A program made the position numbers and the translations under genes. From Endothia cerciana (lineage: Eukaryota; Ascomycota; Sordariomycetes; Diaporthales; Cryphonectriaceae), in assembly GCA_026119935.1 (NCBI GenBank), contig JALRMH010000091.1:1-41899 (forward strand): DNA of 41,899 nt, written 5' to 3'. Of the stretch, positions 11,356 to 22,961 are shown piece by piece. Each line of letters begins with the position of its first letter. Positions within the stretch are counted from its first letter, which is position 1. Below the pieces are notes generated by a model. The model made no database searches, was not told the origin of the DNA, and saw nothing but the letters and a program-made list of their open reading frames with translations.

Positions 11356-11595
11356 GGGCCACTGCTGTGGGGTTGTGACCACTCCAGGGGGGGGCATCAC
11401 CGGGATGGGAAGGGCGTTCGGGGCTCCGGAAAAGTGATTGTTTGAGATAGAAACGGCTCCACAGGCAGGACTGTGACGGACGAAATGAGAAGGACCTTAT
11501 CCAAGAACTGGCTGGACAATGGTTGAGACAAGCTGTCCAATTGGGTGCTTAGATGGTTGGTATGTCCTGAGCTCGATGCCTATCAGACTCCGATC
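11356..11595. other. Convergent 3' intergenic spacer
   Basis: About 240 bases separate the stops of two convergent genes, the glutamyl phosphate reductase and the quinone oxidoreductase. The spacer must carry both 3' UTRs, which may overlap. No gene is visible. Confidence 0.6.
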
Positions 11596-12681
11596 TTAGG
11601 GAACGGTGCAGACGATCTTGCCCCTCGTGACGTTCTTCTCCATCAGCCTGTGCGCCTCCTGTATCTCCTCCATCTTGAACACCCTGTCCACGAACAGCTT
11701 CAGCTTCCCAGACTCGAGGTCCGGCACGTACCCGGCCAGCCTGTCGGCCAGCCTCCCCTGGTACTCCTCGTCGCGGCTCCTCAGCGCGCTCGCCTCCCAG
11801 CGCAGCCTCTTGAACAGTAACTGCATGATATTCACCTCCTTCAGCACCGCCCCGCCCATGAACGCCAGCTGCACGATACGCCCGTCCCTCGCCGCGCAGT
11901 CCAGGTTCTTCTGGACGTAGTCGCCCGCGATGAAGTCGACGATGAGGTCCACGCCCCTGCCGCCCGTCGCCTCCAGCACGCCCCCGGCCCAGTCGTCGGT
12001 CCGGTAGTTGAACGCCCTGTCCGCGCCCAGCTCGCCCTCGATGAAGGCGCACTTCTCCGCGCCGCCCGCCGTCGCGAAGACCATGGCGGCGCCCGCCCGC
12101 CGGCTCAGCTGGATGCCCGCGATGCTCACGCCGCTCGCGCCCGCGTGCCACAGGACGTTCTTGCCCCGGAGGTCGTCGAACCCGCCCACGACGTGCACCG
12201 CCTGCGCCGCGGTGACCCACACCTCGGGGATGCCCGCGGCGGCCTCCCAGCTCAGCCCGGCGGGCTTCCGGAGCAGCATCCGGGTGCTCACCGCGACGTA
12301 CTCGGCGTAGGCGCCGCCGTAGGCCAGGCCGAAGACCTCGTCGCCCGCCCTGAGGCCCCGGCTGTGCTCCTCGCTGCCGAGGGCCTCGACGGTGCCCGAG
12401 AACTCGACGCCCATGATCGGGCCGGCCTGCGGCGGGAGGGGGTAGCGGCCCTCGCGCTGGGTGAGGTCCATCCTGTTCAGGCCGAAGGCCTTAACGCGCA
12501 CGAGGGCCTGGTGGGGGGAGGGCACGGGCCTGGGGGTCGCATCGTTGATGTAGATGGAGGAGACGGGGCCCTTGCCGCCCTTGATGTCTGGGGAGGGGAA
12601 CGGGGGGTGTGAGTAGGCAGGTGATGGACGGCGAGGGGGAGGGGGGACGGGCATACCGACTGCCTTCATGACCTCAGACAT
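11596..12681 (-). CDS. NAD(P)H quinone oxidoreductase, zinc-independent MDR family (PIG3/zeta-crystallin-like)
   Basis: This is a medium-chain dehydrogenase/reductase without zinc ligands, predicted to reduce quinones or enones with NADPH in the cytosol. Two exons on the minus strand, 12681-12657 and 12587-11596, give 338 aa. The 69-nt intron follows MSEVMKAV (phase 1), has a GT donor and a CCCCAG acceptor, and is itself in frame and stop-free, so the ORF runs straight through it. Family blocks are NRMDLTQREGRYPLP with MGVEFSGTVEALG, GGAYAEYVAV, and the nucleotide-binding HAGASGVSIAGIQL (AxxGxxG type). GGRGVDLIVDFIAGDY and a C-terminal RLMEKNVTRGKIV follow. The GRYPLPPQAGPIMG wording is typical of the PIG3 subgroup. 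Physiological substrate unknown. Confidence 0.9.
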   Translation of the reverse strand: MSEVMKAVGMPVPPPPRRPSPAYSHPPFPSPDIKGGKGPVSSIYINDATPRPVPSPHQALVRVKAFGLNRMDLTQREGRYPLPPQAGPIMGVEFSGTVEALGSEEHSRGLRAGDEVFGLAYGGAYAEYVAVSTRMLLRKPAGLSWEAAAGIPEVWVTAAQAVHVVGGFDDLRGKNVLWHAGASGVSIAGIQLSRRAGAAMVFATAGGAEKCAFIEGELGADRAFNYRTDDWAGGVLEATGGRGVDLIVDFIAGDYVQKNLDCAARDGRIVQLAFMGGAVLKEVNIMQLLFKRLRWEASALRSRDEEYQGRLADRLAGYVPDLESGKLKLFVDRVFKMEEIQEAHRLMEKNVTRGKIVCTVP

Positions 12682-13559
12682 CTTGGTCGGTGGATTGGAC
12701 TGGTGGTTCTGTTCTGTTCGGCCCTCGATCTGGGATTTTTACTTATGTAAGTCTTGGTGACCCTTGCTGGACCTTTTCACGGTGCACAATGAGAGAGATG
12801 ACGTCTTCGAAGACCTCGCGGGGACGAATAGTCGTGATAAAGTTGGAGCTCACTTTGGGCGCTGAGACACACGAACCCACGCACCTATGTATACATGTGC
12901 GTATACAAATTTGCGGACAGCTATTCTCATGCCTTCGAACTCCACATTGCCACCACAAGGAACTAGTAAAAACTATGAGGTTGTGCGTTTAATGCTTTGA
13001 AATCATTCAAGCAGAATCCGGTCCCGAATGCCGCTCCACGAAAAGCGGGGCGACGTCCCGGAACTGCTCCGGACGGCGGCGGGCCATGGCCAACAGCAGC
13101 AGCGAGCTCGCGGATAAGGTACGATGGGGGGAGGAGGGGGGGGGGGGGATACCAAGACGACTTACGACCGCAACAGGACGCAGGCTGCAGACCAGCAACG
13201 AAGGCCGGCCAATTAGCGAATTGGACGGTCGTCGTTGGTCTCTGCGGGGGAATGATCATCGACTTGTGGGTGACATGCCGGGTACGGTCTGGTCATGTCA
13301 GCCATGTGGTTGGACGAGGGAGAACACCGCGCTGCTGGCAGGCTGCTGCCTGGGAGCCTCATGCGTTACGAAAACGGACCAGGTGCTGGAGCGGACGAGG
13401 CTGCACAGGACGCGCTGCTGTCGACGACGACGTCCATCACAGGGACCCAGACTAAGACCACACGTGAGGCTCGCAGTCTCGAGCCCTTGGATACTGTATA
13501 TGTGCTGCACCTTTCCAACCCCCCAAGGATTTGATGGCGTAATTCCGGACGGAAAGACC
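12682..13559. promoter_or_regulatory. Divergent intergenic region between quinone oxidoreductase and HET gene
   Basis: About 880 bases hold both promoters. A G13 run lies at 13136-13148. The HET frame stays open upstream to an ATG at 13086, but the translation there is arginine/cysteine-rich and reads like noncoding sequence. No recognisable gene was found on either strand. Confidence 0.5.
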
Positions 13560-16500
13560 ATGGCCTACGACACCGTTCTGGGCGGCCTCTGGGCCCGTCT
13601 CACTCCTCGACAACACGAGATGGTTTTGATGTCCCCGCAGGAGGGATGCCAGGTGCCCTCCGGAGAAGTGGTGGGGGTGGGTGACATCGTCACCCGGGCC
13701 CGACTATCCGGGGTCGACGACGCTTCAGGCCACAACAACGAGCATCCGTCCCACACGCCAGAGTCCGTCCCGGAGCCGTTCGAGCACCAGCCATTGTCCA
13801 GGCCGACGTCCCTCAGGCTGATACAGGTGCTGCCGGTAGCGGGCGACGGCATGTTGCGGGTGGAGATGCACGAGTACGAGCTCGATAAGCATATTCCACG
13901 GTACGTACGGTGGCGTCGCTGGGGTGGTGCAGAGCACCAGCGCAGGCTTCCGATGTTGACGTCTCGAGAGGTATTACTGCCTCTCGTACTGCTGGGGCAA
14001 CCCCCATGCGAGGGGCAGGACTTTTGACTACTACGCCGATCATGCCGACGAGTACGACAACACCGGGCTGGTCCCGATTGTATGCAACGGCAGTGTGATG
14101 TCTGTGCGCCGGAATCTATACGATGCGCTGCAGGAGTTACCAGGCGACCCTCTCTTGTTCTCCAAGAGCAGGACCATCTTCGACGGCGAGGGTGTCTTCT
14201 TCAGCGATCTGCACACCGCGGCTGCAGATGGCGACGTCTCCACCATCAGGTTCGTGTTGTTCGGCCGCCGAGCCCTGCTCGATGATCTGCTCTAAAAGGC
14301 CACGCAGGGAGCTCCTCTTGGGTGGCGCTCCGGTCGACGCCCCGGATAGCAAGGGTCGGACGCCTCTGACGCTGGCTACGATCAAGAACCACGCGCCAGC
14401 AGTACGACGCTCACTGGTCGTGATACAGATCAGGCAAGGCTGACGAATGGGACAGGTCAGGGCCCTCCTAGAGGCCGGGGCGAACATTGAGATACGTGAT
14501 CACGACAGGATGGGCTGTCTTGACCACGCGGAGCAACACAGCTGGAAAGAGACAGCAGCCGAGATCGAGACGTTCGACGCAACCCGGTCGAGGGCCGTCC
14601 AGAGCAAGCACAAGCACCACGGCGTAAAACTCTGGATCGATGCCATGTGCATTAACCAGCAGGATGACCAGGAAAAGAGTGTCCAGGTCGCCGTGATGGA
14701 CCGCATATACAGGCAAGCCGCGCTGTGCGTGGTCTGGCTGGGGAGGGATGATGGCACTGCAGACCACGCGGTGCGGGCGCTAGGGAAGCTCTACCCAGCT
14801 GCGAAGGGCGGTGCGCTCGCGAGGTCCAACATCTGTCCGTTTCGAGGACCTGGGTCGCAGGTGCGAGCCTACGAGGAAGCCAGGGTCCAACCTCTCGATC
14901 TGGCGGAGTGGACAGGCCTGGCCGCCCTATACCTCCGCCAGAATTTCCGCCGGATGTGGTGCCTCCAGGAGATGGTCCTCCAGCCCAGGGTGGCTGCATT
15001 CATAGGCAAGCACTGCATCCCATGGGACGAGTTCATGATGGTAACGGACCAACTGCACGGCCTACAGACGCGGTTCCCAATACCGCCGTCCGACTTCTAT
15101 CGTCAGGGTCTCCCAGTCGAGACCGAGGCACATCTGGTGTTCGACCTGAGATACAGGGCAAAGATCGACAAGCTACCGTATGAACAGCGGATAGCGAAGT
15201 TTGGCAGGTCCAGGAGGTTCTGGCGCGGCCATGGCAAGGAGGCCAAGATCCCTCTTCTCGAGATGATCCTACAGACTACGACTTTCCGGTGCTTTGACCC
15301 TCGGGACCACATATACGCACTTCTTGGGATGTGCGGGGATCATCCCGAGACGCCGCAGGTCAATGTCGACTATAGCAAGCCGTATTCTCACCTGTACGTG
15401 CAGGTCATGCAGTTCGTCCTCCACGATGAAAAGCTAGGGAGATCGCTAGAGTGGGTCGCAGCAACGACGGACTCAGGCGTCCCAGTGAGACAGGGGCTTC
15501 CGAGCTGGGTGCTTCACTTCGGCCTCCCTAGAGGGGCCCCCTTCTGGAGAGACCATTTCCATACAGCAGGCCAAGGAAGCGCCAGCTTCGACTGGGAACG
15601 CGGCTCGAGCGGTGGCGTCGATGAGCTCACCATCCAGGGACGGAAAGTCGATGTCATCGAGATGCTGGCGGCTGACCGGTCTGGGACAGAGGGGCGACGC
15701 TTCGACCCCTTGTGGCCTTCTCTCGTGCTGGCCTTGCCACAGGTCTACCCACATACTGGTCAACCCCGGACAGAGGTAATGTGGCGTACCTTCTGCGCCG
15801 ATACGGGCGACCGTGATCGGTATGCTCCCCCGTGCGCCTGGCCAGCAGCGGCTCGATATGCGAGCCAGTTCCGCGACCAGCTCTGTGCCATGCTGCTGGC
15901 ACGCGCGGAGCAGTCGGCCTTCTGCCGGTCTCAGCTCTCGATGAAAGTTGGCGGCGGATTGGTCCAGGCCGTGATGCAGCGTGGTCGTCGTCTTTGGCCA
16001 TTCACCCTCTTGGCCAGCACTCCCTCCGACGCTGAACTTTCTAGGGCCCGGGCCGCGCTCTTGAACGGTCCGGATCTTGCTGACCCAGTGATGGCCAAGG
16101 CCGTGCACGATATGGAGGCCATTTGGAGATCCGACAGCGCCGCATTCGGCGAGTGCGCCCTGCCATCCTTCGCACAACTCTCTTCATTCTGCGAGAACCC
16201 CCCTTACAGGATCTGGATACCTCCGGACGCCGCAGCGGATGTCCTCGAGGTGCGAGGCGTCAAGCTCAAACATGAGAATGATGCCGATATTCCCCACGGC
16301 ATTCCACCCGAGGGGTTCGGGTTCAGAGAGCAGTATCTCCATTACAACAAAGGACGGCGTCTGTTCGTCACAAGGGAGGATAGATACATGGGGCTCGGGC
16401 CAGCGAGTGCAGAGGTGAACGACGAGGTCTGGGTTGTCAAGGGCAGCCGGGTTCCACTTCTCCTGCGCCCGGTGCCTGGTGAAGCGTATGAACACAATTC

Positions 16501-16651
16501 GCGCCTGAACGAGGAACATGACAAAAGCGAGCGCAAGCAGGGGGCGTTCTGGAAAAAGTACCGTTACGTCGGCGACCTTTACGTCCACGGGATCATGAGG
16601 GGAGAGGCCGTGAGTGAAGCGCAGGAGTGGGATACTGTCATCTTGACTTGA
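13560..16651 (+). CDS. HET-domain protein with ankyrin repeats inserted inside the HET domain
   Basis: HET domains drive heterokaryon-incompatibility cell death in filamentous fungi. Exons 13560-13900, 13971-14249, 14308-14401 and 14456-16651 give 969 aa. All introns (70, 58, 54 nt) are GT-AG, and the last has a GCTGACG branch site. The HET domain begins near residue 83 (TSLRLIQVLP), continues with CLSYCWG (117-123) and NLYDAL (162-167), then breaks off. Ankyrin-type sequence follows: DLHTAAADGDVSTIRELLLG, GRTPLTLATIKNHA (223-236) and RALLEAGANIEIRDHD. The HET domain resumes with LWIDAMCINQ (297-306), VVWLGRDD and RRMWCLQE (403-410). The C-terminus carries the usual GLGPASAEVND and YVHGIMRGEA blocks. 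Splicing out introns 2 and 3 joins the ankyrin units cleanly, so the gene looks intact. The start at 13560 has a strong ACCATGG context but is the least certain part. Activating partner unknown. Confidence 0.82.
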
Positions 16652-18085
16652 AAATGCGAGTATCTAGATCGCGGTAGACACCGCAGGCGAGGTTCTTGGG
16701 ACCTGCCCGTATCGGCAGGAGTCCTGAGCGGCTCGTGACTCTGTCACCGCGGAAAACAGGAACGCCCTCCCGAGAACGAAGTGGGGGGGGGGGGGGGAGG
16801 CTCACGAGGTGGACGCGACAGTGCTGATGCTTCCCAGCGCGTCGCGACACCTCATGCACTCGAAATTACCAAAGCAGCCACGTCCGCCACATGATCGAAA
16901 GAAGTCATCCCTCTGCTGACGGTGCAGATGGAAAATTGACTCCGTCAGCCTGCTAGGGCTCGCATCAGACACTATATCTGGCACGGGAGAATAAGCAATC
17001 CTTCCGGGTCTCTAGCCGCCAAGGTCAATAACGCCGGCGTTGAGAAACGAGTGTCGTCCCCTCCAAGGGCCTTGCCGAGGTCGATAGAAGCGTCTCCCCG
17101 GACATGAGTGACGCGGGTGGTCTCGGCGTCGACGGGAACATGGGGCGTGCGTGCTGACAGCTAGGCCTGAGACTCACGCCGCCCGCATTCCAGTGATCAA
17201 ACCCAGCCTCACGCGTGGAGGTGGAACTAATGTTGCAACGGCGAACCTAAACTCGACGTCCTTGTACGAAGCATGTAAGGCGACATCCAACTAACCTCGG
17301 GGACAAAAGAAGTAGACAACTGCTACCTGCTCGCGTGCCTCTGCACCGGATGGGACGTTTGGATGCCCCCAGAAGTCAGATCGGGGCCAAAGGGATACGA
17401 GGGGCTCACTCAGCAACAACCTCGGGGATGGTGGCCCAGACCTCCCAAGACTGACAATAGCCCCCTTCAGGCTTACTTTTTCCATCACGCGTTGTCGAGT
17501 CCACAGCGGAAACAGGCCCCATTGGACTGGACCGTGAAATGACGGTCTCGCCAGGAGAGGCAAGCGACAAGACAACCTGACAGCTCTGACAGCCTGAACA
17601 CCACTGCGGGTGGCTTCATGCCCCCATGGGCCGTGTTGCCAGGAATGGGCACGGCCTGGGAGCTAAGAGCAAATAGCCAAACCAGGCTGAGGAGGGACAA
17701 TGTCTCGGTCGGCCCCTCGAGTGGTCCTGGTTCACACGCCTGCTCAGGTGCTTAATTTCCCAGACCTCCCGTCGTCACAGGTGGCTTGCTTCCCGCCGAC
17801 GCCCTAATGGCTCAACGTCACTTCGATTGCTAAGAGGCCCACGGCCGACGAATCAGATCGGCGGTGTTCCTGCGTCGTCCTATTCCTCCTGGGGCCTAGA
17901 AGGTTCATGCAAGGCACAGCACACCGTCAATGGCGTCTGATTTGTCGGTGGCCGCGGGTGATGGCAACGGTCGTTCTCCTGTCAGCCAGCAGCTGAGCGA
18001 CAACGGCTTAACCCGACCCCGATCCTTTTCTCTGGTCTTCCATGAGTCCGTCTAGTCTGTCGGCCGTCGGACGATCGATCGATTT

Positions 18086-18132
18086 GGATGCAGGACCTCG
18101 GATGCAAGACCTCGGATGCAAGACCTCGGATG
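18086..18132. repeat. 14-bp tandem repeat, about 3.4 copies
   Basis: The unit GGATGCAAGACCTC is repeated at 18086-18099 (one base different), 18100-18113 and 18114-18127, followed by a partial GGATG. It lies in noncoding sequence. Confidence 0.95.
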
Positions 18133-19072
18133 GGTTCGACCAGCCACCTGTCTCAGCGGTAGGACCGGATCTACCAGAGGCGCCTGGGAAAAGATCGTAT
18201 GTCAGATGCAAAGTCTGTGTGTTCATCCCGCAGTCAGCGTTCGCCACCTCGAGTCTCCTATGGGGGCCCACGCTCACGAGCTGAGCGTCCGCATTCAGAC
18301 AACCAGGCTCTTGAACGAAGCCCTCGTCGAGGCCGGTTTCGTCTGCGCTTGCCCTGTCCTGAGACTACGTCCTGTCTGTTCACCGCATAATCCGGGGGGT
18401 TACAACCCGGCCTGTCAATTCACATTAGGAGATCTGGAATCCGGAGTATGCTGTCGTGGACCCATCGAACCGGACGCTCGGTTCAGGTGTATCGGGTATC
18501 CACCGATGCAGTACCCACCCACTGACACCGTGAATCTTCGACGTTGCAATGGCCTTCCTGGTGGATCGCCAAGCTTGGAGCCTGTAGTGCCTGGTTATCA
18601 TCATTTCCGCCGGTCAAGCAGGGCACTTTGGCAGTTGAGGGTGTACCGTCTCTCGTCAGGCTTCGCGCGATCTATCAGCTCATCTGGGGGCGCCTTGACA
18701 AACGAGCGCGGCAAGCCAAAGCCATGGGCACTCGACACCAGCAGTTCCGATGGGGGTACAGACGGTGGGCATCGCTCGGAGACCCCTTTTGGGTGGTCCC
18801 CCCATTGCCGACAAGATGTCAGTGGGCGCCCACATCTGACACCCTGGCTCAGAATATGGCCTCTGATTCGGCCGAATTAAAATAACGTATTGTTTAAACC
18901 CGGGAAGAGTTGGATCCTGCACAGACGACCGCCCCAGTAGCGTCCCCACGCCCTCCGGCCTCCCCTGCTTCCCACAGCCCTCCTGGGATCCTGTATGTTT
19001 TCCGCCTGCACAGTCGGGCCCGCGTGTAATCTCCCGGCTAGTCAACATCCCCATGCCGCGATGGGCTGTCAG

Positions 19073-19079
19073 TATATAA
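19073..19079 (+). promoter_or_regulatory. TATA box of the GPI-protein gene
   Basis: TATATAA lies 222 bases before the ATG. It is followed by pyrimidine-rich sequence and a CA-rich, G-poor leader (19190-19300), the usual layout of strongly expressed fungal genes. Function is inferred from position and sequence only. Confidence 0.55.
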
Positions 19080-19300
19080 CTCCTCGGCCTCGTGCTGTGT
19101 GGGCTCCGTTGGGATCCTCCCTCTCCTCCTCCTCCCCTCACCCACACTCACTATCCCAAGCTACCACCCTGACTCTATAGTCAATTTCATTCGTTCCAGC
19201 TCTCGAGCAGACAAACCACAAACCCCTCCCCCAAACCAACAAAACTACACCAACTATTTACTCTTCACCGAGTATCTAATCCTAATACCCAACCGTCAAA

Positions 19301-19983
19301 ATGCAGTACTCCGTCGCCGCTGTCCTCGCCGCCGTCGCCGGCGCCCAGGCCCAGTACAATGTCTCCTACACCACCGAGGTCGTGACTGCCATCACCACCT
19401 ACTGCCCTGAGGCCACCGTCCTCACGCACGCTGGCACCACCTACACCATCACCTCGGTACGTATGCGAAGTGGAGGGAGTCATTGAGCCGCACGGGAGGG
19501 GAAGAACCTCGAGAAACTCCGAGAGGAGCGTGGGGAGAACCCGGAACCAGCCCCCCCTCCCCCCCAGCCGCCCTGCTTCAATGACAAGACCCTTTCCATA
19601 TATATATCAACTAGCTTGGACACACACACACACAAGACTAACAGACTCTCCAGGCCACCACCCTGACCATCACGGACTGCCCTTGCACCATCACCCACCC
19701 CGTGACCACCAGCACCTCCACCGAGTGCGAGACGAGCGCCGTCGCGACCACCCCCGTGGTTGCGCCGACCCCCGTCCCGTACTCTAACGGCACCGCCACC
19801 CTGGTCAGCACCGGCGCGCCCGTGGGCACCGGCGCGCCCGGCTCCGGTGGCTCGTCCCCGGTCAGCAGCTCCTCTGTGACCGCCAGCTCCCCCCCGATCG
19901 CCACCGCCGGTGCCGGCAAGACCGCCGTGCTCTCCGGCGCCGGCATGGCCGGTGTCCTGGGCCTGGCTGCTTTCCTCCTGTAA
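19301..19983 (+). CDS. Small GPI-anchored cell wall protein, similar to Neurospora ccg-6 type proteins
   Basis: This is a secreted, cysteine-containing surface protein predicted to be GPI-linked to membrane and wall. Exons 19301-19456 and 19654-19983 give 161 aa. The 197-nt intron has a GTACGT donor and an ACTAAC branch site, and carries TA and CA microsatellites. Residues 1-17 form a signal peptide ending at AQA. A conserved-looking segment YTTEVVTAITTYCPEAT and TLTITDCPCTIT follows, with cysteines at 35, 61, 63 and 77. The rest is a Ser/Thr/Pro/Gly linker with NVS and NGT glycosylation sequons. The last ~20 residues (GAGMAGVLGLAAFLL) form a hydrophobic GPI-signal tail. The resemblance to clock-controlled ccg-6 is from memory. 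A TATA box and a CA-rich leader suggest strong expression. Confidence 0.85.
19599..19634. repeat. TA and CA microsatellites in the GPI-gene intron
   Basis: A short alternating TA tract near 19599-19607 and a CA tract near 19620-19634 sit in the intron just upstream of its ACTAAC branch site. Confidence 0.8.
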
Positions 19984-22423
19984 ACCCCTCCAGCCCCATT
20001 CGTGGACTGGTGGGGATTCGGGACGGGAAGTAGTCCTGGATACCATGGACAACGAGCGTGACGAACATTAGACGACACTATACCACTGTGGTACTCGGTT
20101 GGGTTTCTTCGCCCCTGGTCTCTTCACAACGCGTTGCACCTCCGGGGTCAAACATGGCTCATCATTTGTGCAAATACCGGCAGGAGCAGAGGAAGGAATC
20201 AGTACTTAATTCTTTGTAATTTGTTCGGAAGGGTCGTGCGCCGCTCTGCCAGGGGCCGCGCGCCATCGCTTGCCAGTGTGAGGTTTGAGGCCCAGGAAGA
20301 GAGCGAGGGAGAAGTCCCCTTCCGGGCGGGATGATGTTCAGATGGGTCGGACAGGGACAAGGCAGAGACGGCTCGACAAAATTACCAAACATCATTCACA
20401 TATGTTCATCCTGAGACGCTACTGCTGGGCGTGTTTATGGTCTCCCGCCAAGAGTCTCCAGTGTATGTAAATGCTCCCGACAACGAACAAACGCATATAT
20501 TGCTGGGAGGCCAGTTTTGGTCCGGCACAGGTGACACCCAGGTTCTGCTTCCCCCTCCGCGCCACCACACGGGCAGTGAGTGAATCCGAGAACCTCCTGG
20601 CAGCGGCCTCTCCGATATGAACACACACGTCTCGGGGGTGGCCAGACGAGGCGCAGGGCATGTCTCTCTCAGAAACAGACTTTACCTCCTAGTCCCTTCT
20701 GCCAGTGTGGCTTAGGCAAGGGGAAATTACCTGTCCACCCCCCCCCCCCCCCCCTTTTTCCCTCTCTACTGACCCAGAAGCAAACCCGTGTCAGACCCGG
20801 GTGGGCGGGATGGGGGCCCCGACGAGCCCGCGCGGGCAGCTGGACGGCGTCCTCCTCGGCCCTTTGGCAGGCGGGACTGACAAGACAGCTGACACTTAGC
20901 TCCGCGAGTCTGAACGAGGGGGCCGTCAGGTCGTTCCCGGCCAGCTTAGCGTCCTGGGCGGTATACTTCTGGACAAAGTTGGTCTGGACCGCACCCGTTG
21001 ATCACAATCTTGGCTGGGAGAGGACATTGAGCCCCATCTTTCACATGGCCCCTTGCTGACTGTGAATATGGACCCCGCTCGGTAGTCAGTGATCAACGGT
21101 CACAGTTTGATAGTTCTAAGACCAGGTACAGAAGCCCCCTAGTGCCGTGTCACATTGTCGAGCACTGCGACAGGCTTCCTAGAACGGAAGAAGACACCTC
21201 CTACAGTATCTTCTCAAACAAACACCACCGCGCCGCACGCTATTGAACCGAGGCCAGCCTCTCAGCAGCCAACGACCAGCATGACCCTACGTGAAATGCA
21301 ACAGTTCGCTCCCCGACGCACGCAGAAACGGTCCCCCAGTCCGACCATTCAGCCCCCTGTGGCAGGATGACCCGGGCCTCATGCAAGGGACTGGAGACAC
21401 ACACTCACCTCCTTGGATTCTGGGACCTGCATGACCGCCGTGCGTACACCATGCAGAAGAAGAAACATCACCTCCGTCACTGTGAGTTGATTGCCTCACC
21501 CGGACAAACCCTGCCGACATTTGGTGGCTTGCAGGACAGATCAGCTGATGCTCCGGGGACGTACGCGAAAGGTCAGTCCCCCCTCCGGACGAGTCTGCCC
21601 GGGACCGCCGGGAGGGCGAGGCCACCCTCACACGGGATACCGTGTCGAGCAGTAGGACCGGCTCTGGAGTCGAACACGATCTCTTTTGCTTATTGTGTTG
21701 AGGTTCTTCATCTTTGAGACTACCAGGGTGGATCGAAGAGAATTTGCCTTGAGGCTGCGGTTCACAATCCGCCAAGGACTTGTTTCCCCCGCCATGTTCG
21801 GGGACGGGGGGGGGGGGGGCAGGTCGGTCACAGGACATCCATGTAGCAATCGTCTACCGCCTGGGTGTATCGGGTCGCCATAGGAAGTCCCCTTCATTGG
21901 CTGATCGTCGTACATATGATAGAACTCGTCCTTTCATACGTTCGTAGACGGCTCACGAGCAGCCTCGAGGGTCCTGAGGGGAGTCTTGCCAGCAGACGAC
22001 CACGGGGAAAGCCCCATCCAGAGTAGAGAACGGAAGTGCGTTTCGAGCAGAGAATCCACCTGGGCCCCCAGAGCGGCGTCTAGGCATGGACGCTCGAACA
22101 TCCGTCAAAGCCACAAGTTCGTGGTACCGAGCCTTTTCAGACGAAGAGATACGGCATCGTTGACGGCGGGGCCACTTTGGGGGAGCTGAGGAAAACCTTT
22201 TGCGTGAAGCCGGCTTTCTAGGTGGATTGAATATCACGGCCACAGGACAAACAATAGCAGCTCTCGGGGCCGAAGCCACCAGGATGGCTGAGGATGGGTT
22301 CCGCCTGGGTCTCTGGGAGTTTGAGTGTATATCCGCGCTAATCTTCTCTCCGCTACCCAGCACACATGAGGCTCAGTCACCTCTTCTGCCTCCCGAAAGG
22401 ATAGGACGAAGGGGTCCCGGCTT
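19984..22423. other. Intergenic region, 2.44 kb, no supported gene
   Basis: This stretch lies between the stops of two convergent genes, the GPI protein and the PLP enzyme. It contains a C17 run at 20738-20754 and a G14 run at 21806-21819. Open frames of up to 183 codons occur but are low in coding bias and unrecognisable. Confidence 0.55.
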
Positions 22424-22929
22424 TCAAGAGGCAAACATCTTCCCCAGGTTCTCCAGCGCGACGTTCCCGCCGCTGAACACCAGGCCGAGGTCCCAGCCCG
22501 CCTCCCCGGCCTCCCTCTCCACCAGGCTCCTGAAGTCCTCGTTGAACAGCGCGACCGCGAGCGGGACCACCGCGCTCGGCTCGACGACCAGCTTCATCCT
22601 CTCCAGCACCAGCCTGAGCGCGGCCCTGATCTCGTCCTCCGTCACGCTGAACATCTGCCGCACCAGCCGCCGCTCGTAGATGACGCCCCACGGGAGCCCG
22701 CCCACGGGCGTGCGCAGCCCGTCCGCGATCGTGAGCGACGACACGGCCTCCACGCGCCGGCCGGCCTCAAACCCGCGCTTGCAGTCGTCCGCGCCCTGGT
22801 ACTCGGGCTCCGAGCCGAAGACGGTGATGCCCGTGCCCTCGCACGACAGCGCGACGCCCGAGAGCATGCCCCCGCCGCCACACGGCGTCATGATGGCATC
22901 CAGGCCCTTCCCCCTCGCCTCCCCATCCC

Positions 22930-22961
<32 letters not shown>

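Larger units (their letters stand above)
16652..19300. other. Intergenic region, 2.65 kb, no supported gene
   Basis: The region separates the HET gene from the GPI-protein gene. It holds a G15 run at 16783-16797, a 14-bp tandem repeat at 18086-18132, and the promoter and CT/CA-rich leader of the GPI-protein gene at the right end. The longest open frame is 254 codons at 18116-18880, but its third positions are not G/C-biased like the real genes and it resembles nothing I know. Confidence 0.55.

Noticed and set aside
13086..13559. Upstream in-frame extension of the HET protein
   Set aside because: The translation is Arg/Cys/Gly-rich, spans a G13 run and resembles noncoding sequence; the ACCATGG at 13560 is a better start.
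18116..18880. 254-codon plus-strand frame between HET and GPI-protein genes
   Set aside because: Third positions lack the G/C bias of the real genes, there is no domain, and it begins inside a tandem repeat.
21287..21838. 183-codon minus-strand frame downstream of the GPI-protein gene
   Set aside because: Crosses a G14 run, has no domain and no codon bias.
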